From the NCBI GenBank assembly GCA_039029395.1, contig JBCCGG010000048.1:1-47020 (forward strand): 47,020 bases of DNA, given 5' to 3'. Of this stretch, positions 34,455-43,042 are shown one piece after another. How positions within the stretch are numbered: the first letter of the stretch is position 1; every line of letters starts with the position of its first letter. A program made the translations under genes and the position numbers. Source of the stretch: JBCCGG01 sp039029395. Lineage in GTDB: Bacteria; Pseudomonadota; Alphaproteobacteria; Kiloniellales; JAKSDN01. The notes under the pieces are model-generated. The model searched no databases. It was not told where the DNA came from and saw only the letters and a list, made by a program, of their open reading frames with translations.

Positions 34455-35080
34455 GGCTGAAGGGCCCTAACTATTGGTACCGGCACTGCTAGAGCTCTTC
34501 GAAGTTTTAAGCCTTTCATTGAAAAGCGAAAATGGAAAGACTGCCGCCAGAATCGAAATCGTATCACCACGATGCTGTGGATGAGCGTTGCGCCTGCCTT
34601 ATGAAAAGCGCGGATTGAAGGCCAACTGTTGTGCCACACCACCGCATAGGCGCGCGTAAATCCCCGTTGAAAGAGTATTCTGAAGACGCTATCGAGCAAT
34701 GAGCTACCTAGATTGCGGTCCCGCAGTTCCGGTGCAACCAAGAACCGGTTGACGAGCACGTCATGAGATTTGAGCCTCTCCGGCAATGCGATGTCCCGAT
34801 AGGCGTTGGCCGGATGGCAAGCGACATAGCAGGCGAGCCTGTCGCTTTCCCATATGCCGTACAAGGTAGCCTGGGAACAATTTTTATCCGAACGCCCAGA
34901 GATCGCCGCGAAATGTGATGTCGCCGGGTCGCATGCCGTAACTTCACGCACCTTGGCGCATTTCGGCGGCAAGAGGCTCGTAAGATCGATGATATTAATT
35001 CTTGAGAAACTGAATTCATCGCACGTCGATTTAACCAAGATCTTTATCGATTCCTTAAATGGCGCAAAAAGCCGGCGCAT
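34451..35080 (-). CDS. GNAT family acetyltransferase
   Basis: A 209-residue GNAT-fold protein. The central region has VNRFLVAPELRDRNLGSSLLDSVFRILFQRG, with the acetyl-CoA loop at RDRNLGSS, then YAVVWHNSWPSIRAFHKAGATLIHSI, the usual beta-bulge and C-terminal strand. The N-terminal 50 residues are less typical, and the C-terminus is basic and aromatic. The acceptor is unknown; coupling with the ATP-grasp gene (ATGA overlap) suggests that one product feeds the other. Composition is low in GC. It is the first gene of this minus-strand pair, with hairpins in its upstream region (35119-35167). Confidence 0.78.
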   Translation of the reverse strand: MRRLFAPFKESIKILVKSTCDEFSFSRINIIDLTSLLPPKCAKVREVTACDPATSHFAAISGRSDKNCSQATLYGIWESDRLACYVACHPANAYRDIALPERLKSHDVLVNRFLVAPELRDRNLGSSLLDSVFRILFQRGFTRAYAVVWHNSWPSIRAFHKAGATLIHSIVVIRFRFWRQSFHFRFSMKGLKLRRALAVPVPIVRALQP

Positions 35081-35118
35081 CTGGGAGTCAATCCTTTGTC
35101 GCTACTCGCGCGCGGAGA

Positions 35119-35167
35119 TGATTACGCAATCTAGTGTAATCACGTTAAGGTCGCATATAGAGCGACC
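35119..35167. promoter_or_regulatory. Two inverted repeats upstream of the GNAT/ATP-grasp pair
   Basis: TGATTAC (35119-35125) pairs with GTAATCA (35136-35142) across 10 bases; GGTCGC (35149-35154) pairs with GCGACC (35162-35167) across 7. Both are perfect, in an AT-rich upstream region 40-90 bp before the GNAT start on the minus strand. They could be regulator sites or RNA hairpins; neither has a proper T-run. The rest of 35081-35364 has no supported gene. Confidence 0.4.
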
Positions 35168-35364
35168 ACAATGATAAGAAGGATCTTGAAGCAATCTGCT
35201 TTGTGTTTTCTTAAACCTTCGAAGTTCATGGGAAATGATGATCAAACGGGCGGGGCCAAGATACCCAGCGGCGTCAAAGCGTCAACGAAGGTGACTTTGG
35301 AGGAATGGCGGGTTGACCGTTTGTGGGCGAGCTGAGACCTGCGCCGCCGTCCTGCGCGCAATCT

Positions 35365-36303
35365 CTAGACCGCGACCGGCTGGCGGCTGGTCAGAATGCC
35401 GGAGTCCTCGATCACCGCGGCGATCGCGTCGCTGCCCTGGAGCGGCGCCATGAGGTGGACGCCGGAAATCCCCGGGATCTCGGCCAGCTCTTGAATTAGC
35501 TCCACGCAGATGCGCCGACCCTCGGCCGCCGGATCGGCGGCCTGCTCCAGGCGGGTGATCAGCGCTTCGGGCACGGTGACGCCGTGCAGGTTGTCGTTCA
35601 TCCAGCGCGCCGAGCGGGCCGAGGCGATCGGCCCGATGCCGGCGATGATCTTGAGCCGCTCGGGAATTCCGGCATCGGCCAGGCGCGCGAAGTAGCGGCG
35701 GGCGATCGCCGGGTCGAAGCAGAACTGGGTCTGGGCGAAGTCGGCACCGGCCGCGATCTTGCTCTCCAGGCCCGTAGGCTGCCATTCGGCCGGCGGATCG
35801 AAGGGGGTGTCGGCGGCGCCGATGAAGAGCCGCGGCGGGGTCGCGATCGCCCGGCCCGAAGGCAGCACCCCCTCGTCGCGCATGGCGCGCGCCAAGCCCA
35901 TGACGCCGCGGGAATCGAAATCGTAGACCCCGGTTGCCTCGGGCTGGTCGCCGCTCTCGGGCAGGTCGCCGTGGAGCACCAGAATATTGCGCACGCCCTG
36001 GGCCGCGGCGCCGATCAGATCGCCGGCCAGGGCGATGCGGTTGCGGTCCCGGCAGGTGGTCTGGAGCACCGGCTCGATGCCTTCCTGGACCAAGAGCGCA
36101 GCACCGGCGAAGCTCGACAGCGCGGCACGGGCGCCGGCCGCGTCGGTTAGGTTGACGGCATCGGCCAAGCCCTTGAGCGGCCGCGCCTTGGTGAGCAGCG
36201 CTTCGGGGTCGGCCGATAGCGGCGGGATGACCTCGGCCGTGACGGCAAAGCCACCGGCTGCCAGAAGCCGCTCGAGCCGGCTGGGCTGTTGGGACTGTGT
36301 CAA
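35365..36303 (-). CDS. metF: Methylenetetrahydrofolate reductase family protein
   Basis: A 312-residue TIM-barrel protein of the MTHFR family, which reduces methylene-THF to methyl-THF with FAD for methionine synthesis. It shows FAVTAEVIPPLSADPEALL near the start, LQTTCRDRNRIALAGDLIGA in the folate/FAD part, FAQTQFCFDP, and the C-terminal GVHLMAPLQGSDAIAAVIEDSG. I choose the TTG at 36303, with GGGGAGG seven or eight bases upstream; a TTG at 36339 is weaker. It lies among glycan genes, with no met genes nearby. A truncated copy of its 3' end is at 32147-32251. Confidence 0.85.
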   Translation of the reverse strand: MTQSQQPSRLERLLAAGGFAVTAEVIPPLSADPEALLTKARPLKGLADAVNLTDAAGARAALSSFAGAALLVQEGIEPVLQTTCRDRNRIALAGDLIGAAAQGVRNILVLHGDLPESGDQPEATGVYDFDSRGVMGLARAMRDEGVLPSGRAIATPPRLFIGAADTPFDPPAEWQPTGLESKIAAGADFAQTQFCFDPAIARRYFARLADAGIPERLKIIAGIGPIASARSARWMNDNLHGVTVPEALITRLEQAADPAAEGRRICVELIQELAEIPGISGVHLMAPLQGSDAIAAVIEDSGILTSRQPVAV

Positions 36304-36389
36304 AGGCGCGCCTCCCCAAAGCTTGGCGGAAAAAGACAACGTTCTCTATAGGATAGGACACCCTATGTCCAGTTTCGGGGAGACCTGGG

Positions 36390-37556
36390 TCAAGGTTGCC
36401 GCAAGGACGCCGGATCGAAGGTCTCGACGACCTCCAGGATCTCGTCCATGAAGCGCTGCTCGCTGAAGGTCGCGCCGCGCCGGGCCACGTCGCGCTGCAG
36501 GGTCGCCTCGAGCGCCGTGTCGCTGAGCACACGGTCGATCTTTTCGACCGCGTCCTCGCTGGAATCGAAGATCACCCGCTCATCGCCGCCGACGATCTCT
36601 GGCGGGCCGCCGCTGTCGGGCACGAAGGTGATGCAGCCGGCGCGCTGCAGCTCGGCCGGGGCGATGCCGAAATGCTCGTCTTCCATGGCATGAATGCCGT
36701 AGCGGTGGCCGGCGATCAGGCGCACCAACTGGTCGCGGGGAACATCGTGGTGAAAACGGATCCACGGCTGGTGAGGACCCGCAAGGGCAGCTAGCCGCCG
36801 CATGTAGCGGTGCGAGTCCACATGCCCCACGATGGTGAGCGCGATATCATGGCCGCGCTCTCGAACCGCGGCCAGAATGCGCACGATCTGATCCTGGTTC
36901 TTCTCCGGAGATATGCGCCCGACCGTGACGAAGGCGCGCTTTCTTTGGTCGAACGGCACTTCGGGGAATCCCCCGGGCACTGGCGGATAGAGGGTGCGGG
37001 GTCGGGTGCCGTAACAGTCTTCGAACCTGCGGCCGGTCCAATCGGAGTTGGCGAGGCTCAAGTTGCACGCGACCCGCGCGCGATCGTAGCCGGACAGCCA
37101 AGCGCCAGATGTACGATAGGCCTTTACCAGTGGCGCGGCATGATACCAGCGATGTTCCACATCGGGGCGCGGCCAAAAGGCCCATGGAAAGTGGATGTAC
37201 TGGATTGCCGGGCCGCCGATGTCGATCTCGTTCATGGCGCCGATCACCACATCAAAGCCCTCGGCGGTATTGAGCTTCTTCGCCTGACGATAGAGGATCT
37301 GGTGGCTCAGGTGTGCCAGCGGCACCGGGATCAAGGAGAGTGTCCGCCTAAGGACCGGATCGACGGTAAAGTAGCGAAAGTCATCTTGCTTTAGAGCCGT
37401 GCCGAAGTTTCGATTGGTGACGCCAACGTCCGCGGGATGCCACGTCAGGATCGAGACCTCATGGCGCTTGGCCAGCGCTTGCAATATCCAGGCGGCCACA
37501 CAACTGCCGCCGCCGGTGTGATTCAGATCGTGGGGGACCAGCAGTATCTTTTTCAT
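36390..37556 (-). CDS. Glycosyltransferase family 4 (GT-B fold)
   Basis: A 388-residue glycosyltransferase. The N-terminal half opens KKILLVPHDLNHTGGGSCVAA, and the C-terminal half carries VGRISPEKNQDQIVRILAAV and EDEHFGIAPAELQRAGCI, the nucleotide-sugar-binding EX7E-type motif of GT4 enzymes. It probably adds a sugar to a lipid-linked or growing surface glycan. There is no signal peptide or membrane helix. I start it at the ATG at 37556; the upstream in-frame extension is a Ser-rich, unconserved leader. It lies upstream of metF and divergent from the FkbM methyltransferase. A truncated copy of its 3' end is at 38858-38975. Confidence 0.85.
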   Translation of the reverse strand: MKKILLVPHDLNHTGGGSCVAAWILQALAKRHEVSILTWHPADVGVTNRNFGTALKQDDFRYFTVDPVLRRTLSLIPVPLAHLSHQILYRQAKKLNTAEGFDVVIGAMNEIDIGGPAIQYIHFPWAFWPRPDVEHRWYHAAPLVKAYRTSGAWLSGYDRARVACNLSLANSDWTGRRFEDCYGTRPRTLYPPVPGGFPEVPFDQRKRAFVTVGRISPEKNQDQIVRILAAVRERGHDIALTIVGHVDSHRYMRRLAALAGPHQPWIRFHHDVPRDQLVRLIAGHRYGIHAMEDEHFGIAPAELQRAGCITFVPDSGGPPEIVGGDERVIFDSSEDAVEKIDRVLSDTALEATLQRDVARRGATFSEQRFMDEILEVVETFDPASLRQP

Positions 37557-37735
37557 TCGCCGGGACCAGGAGCAACTTGAAGAGGCGCTGTGACTGGCCG
37601 CCATTGAGGAGGGTCCGGCAAGGGACAGGGTGGAGGCGTCCGCGCGGCTGGTGCTTGCTTCGTCCGTAATGTATCATCCTCAACGCGAACCTGCCAATCC
37701 CTGAAACAATCGACTCCTAGGATGGGAAAAGACAA

Positions 37736-38662
37736 ATGATCAGGGACTTTCAGTACTCTCAAACCCTGCGAAGCAAGATTCGTCAACGAATCAAGGATGA
37801 AATTTTGCCTCGAATCGTCGACACCAAGATTGACATGTACCTGCGCACGAACGACGAGATCAGCTCAGATCCAATTCTTCACGGCGCTCACGAACCTGTT
37901 GTGCAGTCTCTCTTGCAATTTTTGGCAGAAGACTACAAAGATTTCTTCTCGGATATCGGCGCCAACGTTGGCCTTTCCTCGGTGCACTGTGGCGATCGTT
38001 TCGCACGGGTCGACTGCGTTGAGCCGAATCAGCTGATCGCCGCGGTCTTGTCCAGCAACCTGGCGCTCAACCTTCAGCGCGCGGATTACCATGTGCACAA
38101 GGTGGGACTCGCCGCGCGGTCCGGCGGCGCGGAACTATTGGTTCCGCCGCACAATTTTGGCGGTGGCTTCGTTCTAGAAGGCAACGACTACGATCTCGCC
38201 CTGCTCGCGGCCAAGGATCAGTTCGCGCGCTTTGACAGGGAGAACTACAAGACCCAGCAGGTCGACTTGGTCGACAGCGCTGAATGGCTGGCCGGGTTGT
38301 TCAAGACCTACCGGGAGAGCAACCTGACCACAGGCGTCGTGAAAGTAGATGCCGAGGGGTTCGAGCGCACCATCGTCCAATCAATCTTGGAGGTGCTTCC
38401 AGATGAATTTCGGGTGGTGATCGTTATCGAGAATTGGACGCCGGTGTTTGATCACACCCCCTACGCCAGCGCGCGCCACAATCTCACCTTCAAAGTCGTG
38501 CAGAAGAAACCGCCGGCCGAGGTTGGCCGGATCCGGCGTTCTCTTCGCTTCCTTCGGGCCCTGATCTCGGGGGTCAAATACAGCTTGGTCGAGCTGTCCG
38601 AAGCCGAAGGACGGCCGGACAACGTTGTCCTGTTCGTCGATCCGATCGGCAAGGAAAACTGA
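37736..38662 (+). CDS. FkbM-family methyltransferase
   Basis: A 308-residue SAM-dependent methyltransferase of the FkbM type, which methylates hydroxyl groups, often on sugars. The SAM motif is FSDIGANVGLSSVHCGDRFA (71-90), followed by DCVEPNQLIAAVLSSNLAL, the VDLVD segment and VVKVDAEGFERTIVQSILEVLP, both family signatures. GC content is lower than in core genes. Next to the GT4 gene it suggests decoration of a surface glycan. It is divergent from that gene. After its stop, 38663-38857 holds no supported gene, only a weak hairpin near 38689 with a short loop. Confidence 0.85.
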   Translation: MIRDFQYSQTLRSKIRQRIKDEILPRIVDTKIDMYLRTNDEISSDPILHGAHEPVVQSLLQFLAEDYKDFFSDIGANVGLSSVHCGDRFARVDCVEPNQLIAAVLSSNLALNLQRADYHVHKVGLAARSGGAELLVPPHNFGGGFVLEGNDYDLALLAAKDQFARFDRENYKTQQVDLVDSAEWLAGLFKTYRESNLTTGVVKVDAEGFERTIVQSILEVLPDEFRVVIVIENWTPVFDHTPYASARHNLTFKVVQKKPPAEVGRIRRSLRFLRALISGVKYSLVELSEAEGRPDNVVLFVDPIGKEN

Positions 38663-38857
38663 GCGCGCCGGTGGCGAGGACCCGGACAGAGGCCTTCGGT
38701 CTCTTGGCGCTCCACACTGCGGTGAACCAGGACTCCCCCCTTCGTCGAGGCAATCATTCCGCGTTTCCTTGTCTGTAGAGAGCTTGATCTCCGATGGCCG
38801 TTCGAGCGACGGCACTTGGGCGCATTCTGGAGTCAGCGCTGCAACGATCTGAAGATT

Positions 38858-38975
38858 GAGATGGTTCGGCTGAGGTTAGATCGAAGAATGCCACGACCTC
38901 AAAGATCTCGTCCACGAAGCGCTGCTCGCTGAAGGTCGTCCCGCGCCGGGCCACGTCCCGCTGCAGGGCCGTCAC
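38858..38975 (-). pseudogene. Truncated copy of the GT4 glycosyltransferase 3' end
   Basis: Translated in the minus strand this gives LQRDVARRGTTFSEQRFVDE then IFEVVAFFD, against LQRDVARRGATFSEQRFMDE and ILEVVETFD in the intact glycosyltransferase at 36390-37556. By eye about 85-90% of bases agree over some 90 bp. The copy starts exactly at the stop codon of the DUF3291 gene and has lost the original stop. It is a scar of recombination, not a gene. Confidence 0.85.
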
Positions 38976-39451
38976 GCGCAGCGCTGCTGCTTCCAGAGCT
39001 GGATGTTCTCCAGGCTTTCCCAGCCGAAGGCCTCTTCGCTCGGGCCCTCGGCGGTGAGCTGCGCCAGCTTGGCCATGGCTTCCTCGAGGCTCGGCAGCTG
39101 GCCGGCCGGGATCCACCACATGACAAGGTTCGGCGTCTTGGGCGCTTCGAACCACTTGGTGCGCTTCTGGTAAACACGGCGGTGCACGGTGTTCCAGACG
39201 AAGTGCTCGAAGGCTTCCACGGTCTCCCAGACCGAGAGATTGACGATGAAGCGCGGGTCGTCCGAGACCCGGATCGAGGTGGCGTCGCCGCCCTCGTCGG
39301 TTAGGCGCCAGACGTAGCCGGGCGAGCGCTCGGCGATCCCGTTGATCTTGTCGAGCGCGGCCATGAAGTCGGCCAGGCGCGCGGAATCCAGCTCGTCCAG
39401 CGCGGTCGCCACGTTGAGCTCGGCCAGGTGCGTGTTGTCCGGTTGCTTCAT
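38972..39451 (-). CDS. DUF3291 family protein
   Basis: A 159-residue protein of the DUF3291 family, which has an alpha-beta barrel like antibiotic-biosynthesis monooxygenases. Typical segments are LAELNVATALDELDSARLADF at the start, ERSPGYVWRLTDEGGDAT, NLSVWETVEAFEHFVWNTVHRRVYQKRTKWF and MWWIPAGQLPSLEEAMAKL. Activity is not established. I start it at the ATG at 39451; the upstream extension lies in the aminopeptidase gene's 3' end. It lies 31 bp downstream of the M1 aminopeptidase on the same strand. The GT fragment begins at its stop, so its last codons may have been altered by the recombination. Confidence 0.85.
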   Translation of the reverse strand: MKQPDNTHLAELNVATALDELDSARLADFMAALDKINGIAERSPGYVWRLTDEGGDATSIRVSDDPRFIVNLSVWETVEAFEHFVWNTVHRRVYQKRTKWFEAPKTPNLVMWWIPAGQLPSLEEAMAKLAQLTAEGPSEEAFGWESLENIQLWKQQRCA

Positions 39452-39482
39452 AGCGACCTTATAGCCGAGCGGTCGACCGACG

Positions 39483-42206
39483 TCACTCCCCGGCGGCAAC
39501 GGCTTGGACCGCATCGGCGCGCTGGGCCTGCTGGACGGCGGCGCAGATCTCGATCGCCTCGAGCACGTTGGCCAGCGCCCGGGGGCCGCCTTGGTGCTCG
39601 GCCGCATGCGGTCCGAAAAAGGCCTCGACCCGGTCCCGGCTGTTCAGGTCGCAGAAGGTCCAGGCGCGCCAAGGCAGCCAGGCCAGGTGCGAGCGCGGCA
39701 GGCGCTGGGTGATCGCCTCGTGGTTTGCGACGATCCAGTCGAACAGGACCTCCCGGTTGTCGGCCCGGTCGCCCTGATGGCGCAGCAGCCTACTGGCATC
39801 GCGCCGGGGAAAATCCGGGTCGAGAATCAGCTCCCAAACCCGTTGAACCAGGGCGGGGTTGGTCTGAAACGCGAGCGCGCGCAGGATGTGGTTGCGCAAA
39901 ACCGCGTCGTCGCTGTCCTGAAGGCGCGCGATCAGAAACTCGGCGAAAGGCAGGCCGACCTCCTGCAGGCCGGCGATCAGGCCAGCGCGCAGCAGGTTGG
40001 GGTGAAGCACGTCCTGGCGAAACGCGCCGTCGCCGCCGTAGCCCACGGCGGCTTGGGCCAGGCGGCTCAGCTGGGCGTGGAGCGCCGGATCCTCGGCGTC
40101 GAGCGCCAGGAACCAAAGCAGTTCGGCCCGCAGCAGGGCCCGGTCGCTGTTCGCCTCCTCGCGCGCCAGGGCGGCATCGGAGAGGTCGAATTGGGCCAGG
40201 GTCGGGCGGTAGATGTCGCGCAGCAGCGCAAGCGCGGCCGGGCGCTGTTCGCGGGGCAGGATCAAGACCTTGAGTTCCCGCAGGTCCGCCATGGGCGCCC
40301 GGGCGACATCCCAATGGCGCGAGCGCGCGGCCTGGCGGGCCACGGCGATCAGACGCGAGGTGTCGACCAAGCCGGCTTCGTAGGCCGCGCCGACGCTGCC
40401 GACCAGGGCCAGCGCCTCGCTCGGCGCCAAACGCTCAAAGTCGGCGATCAAAGCGTCCCAGCCGGGTTCGGGCAGGGTGAAGGTGAGGTAGGCGGCGCCC
40501 TGTTCGTTCGGCAGGATCCAGGCCGGGCAGCTCTTGGTGTCCAAGGAAACCGTGGTCTCGGGCGCGCCCATCACCAGGCAGCGGCTGTGACGGGTCTCGT
40601 CGTCCGGGTAGGCCAAACAGAGCGGGATCGACCAACGCTGCCCGGCTTTGCCGTGGGAGCCGGGCGGCAGACCGCGCGACTGCTTGAGGGTGACCTCGGC
40701 GCCGCCGCTCGCGTCGCAGCGCCAATCCACCTGGACTCGCGGCGTGCCCGGCTGCTCGACAAAGGAGCGGAAAGCGCGCAGCACGTCCGGGTCTTGGGCG
40801 CTCTCGGACAGTGCCGCGAAGAAATCCTCCGCGGTCGCCACGCCGTGCCCATGGCGCGCCATGAAAAGGCGAACGCCGTCCCGGAAGGCTTCGCGGCCCA
40901 GGTACTGCTCGATCATGGCCAAGACGCTGCCGCCCTTGGTGTAGGTGATGATGTCGAAGGCGTTGGAGACATCGTGGTCGCTCTCGATCGGCTGGCGGAT
41001 CTGCCGGGCGCTGCCCAGGCGGTCGCTCCACAGCGCCCGGTTGGTGCCGCGCACCGGCCCGCGGTTGTCGAACGCTTCCGGGCGCCAGGCGTGCACGACC
41101 CTATCGGCCATCCAGGTGGCGAAGGCCTCGTTGAGCCACAGGTCGTCCCACCAGGCCGGGGTGACCAGGTTGCCGAACCAGCTGTGCGCCAGCTCGTGGG
41201 CGTGAATGTAGGCGTAGCCGCGCAGCTGAAAGATCGAGGGCGCATCGCCGAACAGCACGAACTCCGGCCGGTAGAAGATCGCACCGGCGTTCTCCATGCC
41301 GCCGGGACCGAAGTTCTCGACGGCGACGATGTCGAGCTTGGCGTAGGGGTAGGGGCTCCCAAAGTAGTCTTCCAGAATCGCCAGCATCGCCGCGGTCTGC
41401 TCGAGCGCGTAGGCCAGCTGGCCGCCCTTGCCCTTGGCCGCGATGCCGCGCAGGGGCAGAGGCCGGGTGCGCTGGGCGTTGGGCGGGATCGGGTCCCACT
41501 CGACCACGTCGAAATCGCCCACCGCCAGCGCGATCAGATAGGTCGGCAAGGGCGCGGTAGTCTCGAAGACCACGCGCCGGCGCCCCTCGCCAAGCGCTTC
41601 GGTCTCGCGCTCCGGCGCGTTGGAGATGGCGATGTCGTCGCCGGCGACGGTAACCGCGATGTCGAAGGGTGTCTTGAAACGCGGCTCGTCGAAGGATGGG
41701 AAAGTGCGCCGGGCGCGCAGGGGCTGAAACTGCGTATAGGCATAGGCCCGGTTGTCCCGCGTGACTTGGAACAGCCCCTCCGGGGATTGGTTGAAAGGCG
41801 CCGAATAGTCGATCACCAAGCTGACGTCGCCGGGTCCGACCGGCCGCTCGGTCTGCAGCTTGGCGTAGCCGCTGTCGTCGATCTCTTGAAAGGTCGCGGG
41901 GACGGACGTGCCGTCGGCGGTCACAACAGAGGCCTGCTCGGCCGCCAAGTCACGGCCGTGGAGCCAAATCAGCCGAGTTGCCTGGTCGAGCGTCACGTCG
42001 ATTTTGACCCGGCCCTGGAAGCGATCTTCCGACGGTATGACCGTTAGTTCGAGCTGGTAGTGGGTCGGGGTCGCGCCGGCCGGCAATTTGCCCGAGGGCA
42101 CGCTCTCGGCCGCGCCCGCGCTCGACGCCGAAACGGCAAGCAGCAGGGCGAGCGAAATTGCCCAAGAAAGCCCATAGGGCTTAGCCAAACGGCCGCGCAC
42201 CACCAT
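39483..42206 (-). CDS. M1-family zinc aminopeptidase, exported
   Basis: A 907-residue metallopeptidase that removes N-terminal residues from peptides. A signal peptide is present (WAISLALLLAVSASSAGAAE, within residues 14-34). The N-terminal beta domain precedes the exopeptidase motif GGMENAGAIFYRPE (near residue 300), the zinc motif HELAHSWFGN (near 335) with the third ligand Glu in WLNEAFATWM, and a catalytic Tyr region at ITYTKGGSVLAMI. A long C-terminal helical domain (ERAP1_C-like) completes it. Length and layout match the PepN/ERAP-type family. It is probably periplasmic. The DUF3291 gene follows on the same strand. Confidence 0.93.
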   Translation of the reverse strand: MVVRGRLAKPYGLSWAISLALLLAVSASSAGAAESVPSGKLPAGATPTHYQLELTVIPSEDRFQGRVKIDVTLDQATRLIWLHGRDLAAEQASVVTADGTSVPATFQEIDDSGYAKLQTERPVGPGDVSLVIDYSAPFNQSPEGLFQVTRDNRAYAYTQFQPLRARRTFPSFDEPRFKTPFDIAVTVAGDDIAISNAPERETEALGEGRRRVVFETTAPLPTYLIALAVGDFDVVEWDPIPPNAQRTRPLPLRGIAAKGKGGQLAYALEQTAAMLAILEDYFGSPYPYAKLDIVAVENFGPGGMENAGAIFYRPEFVLFGDAPSIFQLRGYAYIHAHELAHSWFGNLVTPAWWDDLWLNEAFATWMADRVVHAWRPEAFDNRGPVRGTNRALWSDRLGSARQIRQPIESDHDVSNAFDIITYTKGGSVLAMIEQYLGREAFRDGVRLFMARHGHGVATAEDFFAALSESAQDPDVLRAFRSFVEQPGTPRVQVDWRCDASGGAEVTLKQSRGLPPGSHGKAGQRWSIPLCLAYPDDETRHSRCLVMGAPETTVSLDTKSCPAWILPNEQGAAYLTFTLPEPGWDALIADFERLAPSEALALVGSVGAAYEAGLVDTSRLIAVARQAARSRHWDVARAPMADLRELKVLILPREQRPAALALLRDIYRPTLAQFDLSDAALAREEANSDRALLRAELLWFLALDAEDPALHAQLSRLAQAAVGYGGDGAFRQDVLHPNLLRAGLIAGLQEVGLPFAEFLIARLQDSDDAVLRNHILRALAFQTNPALVQRVWELILDPDFPRRDASRLLRHQGDRADNREVLFDWIVANHEAITQRLPRSHLAWLPWRAWTFCDLNSRDRVEAFFGPHAAEHQGGPRALANVLEAIEICAAVQQAQRADAVQAVAAGE

Positions 42207-42330
42207 ACACCCCGGTGATCTAGAGGATTAGAACAGCCTTGAAATCTATCATTCGTGCTATGCACACGCTAGATAGAATAGACCAGGTGGGAATTGGGTA
42301 TTCTGTCGCAGGAGCAATGCCGCCCAGCGG

Positions 42331-43032
42331 TCAGCCGAGCCAGGAAAAGGCCTTTTCAAGGAACTGCCAGCCGCCGGACCTTTGCCACTCGCCGTGGGCC
42401 ATGATCACACGCTCGGGATCCCAGGCAAGCACCCGGTCGCGCGCCACACGGGCTTCGCGCCGCTTGAAGAACGACAGCCGCCACTCGAGCGGCGCGTAGC
42501 CGCGGCCCTCGACGATGCCCCAGAGGCCCGCAATCCAGCGCTGCCAGCCAGCCCAGTTGGCGCGCAGGAAGGCGTCGCTGAAGTTCTCCGACAGGTCCGC
42601 CAGGATGGCCGTGCGGGACTGCCGGTGGAAGAACACGATTTCGTCCATGAACGGCGAGCCCTTGAACCAGGCCTGATCGAACGCCTGGTTCCAGCCCGGT
42701 GGGGGCGAGTGCTCCAAGGGCGCTTCGAAGGAGAGATCGGCGCGTTTCTTGACGGTCGAGCCTGGGCCCCATAGCAGCGCTTCGGGGTAGGCCTGGTGCC
42801 ACTCGGCGAGAAAGAGGTGATGGATCTTGCTGGGGCTCACCAAGTGCCGGGGCACGCCCAGGCGATCGATCTCGCCCTTAAGCGCGCGCGACAGGCCTAC
42901 TGGCGACCAGACCCACAGGTCGCCACCCGCCAAGCGCGCGATCACGCTGCGCGTGGGATAGGGAAAGCCGTGAAAGTCGACGACCTCCCCCTCGGCGATC
43001 CAAAGCGTGTCGGCGACCGTCTCGAGCGCCAT
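42331..43032 (-). CDS. DUF4336 family protein
   Basis: A 233-residue protein of DUF4336, which resembles a metallo-beta-lactamase fold without a clear set of metal ligands. Family marks are LWIAEGEVVDFHGFPYPTRS at the start, LWVWSPVGLSRALKGEID, LVSPSKIHHLFLAEWHQAYPEA, DEIVFFHRQSRTAILADL and RVIMAHGEWQRSGG near the end. The retained His residues (IHH, AHGE) may bind a metal. Function is not known. It lies 10 bp after the unknown gene at 43043 on the same strand, forming a two-gene operon. Confidence 0.85.
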   Translation of the reverse strand: MALETVADTLWIAEGEVVDFHGFPYPTRSVIARLAGGDLWVWSPVGLSRALKGEIDRLGVPRHLVSPSKIHHLFLAEWHQAYPEALLWGPGSTVKKRADLSFEAPLEHSPPPGWNQAFDQAWFKGSPFMDEIVFFHRQSRTAILADLSENFSDAFLRANWAGWQRWIAGLWGIVEGRGYAPLEWRLSFFKRREARVARDRVLAWDPERVIMAHGEWQRSGGWQFLEKAFSWLG

Positions 43033-43042
43033 CCGAACCGCG

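Larger units (their letters stand above)
31977..38975. mobile_element. Mosaic accessory region bounded by gene-end fragments
   Basis: This 7-kb stretch combines lower-GC genes (strongest at 32461-35080) with truncated copies of gene ends at 31977-32251 and 38858-38975. Its genes (acyltransferase-like, ATP-grasp, GNAT, GT4 glycosyltransferase, FkbM methyltransferase) suit surface-glycan modification; the deacetylase just outside fits too. metF lies inside, so it is not a simple single insertion. No integrase, transposase or att-like repeats were seen; recombination with related DNA is the more likely origin. Confidence 0.5.

Noticed and set aside
38663..38857. Small gene between FkbM and the GT fragment
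   Set aside because: Open frames here read into the pseudogene and have no conserved sequence; only a weak hairpin is seen.
39504..42047. Long plus-strand open frame (847 codons) opposite the aminopeptidase
   Set aside because: It is the shadow of a GC-rich gene; the minus strand has a signal peptide, HEXXH and GxMEN motifs, and the plus-strand translation has no domain.
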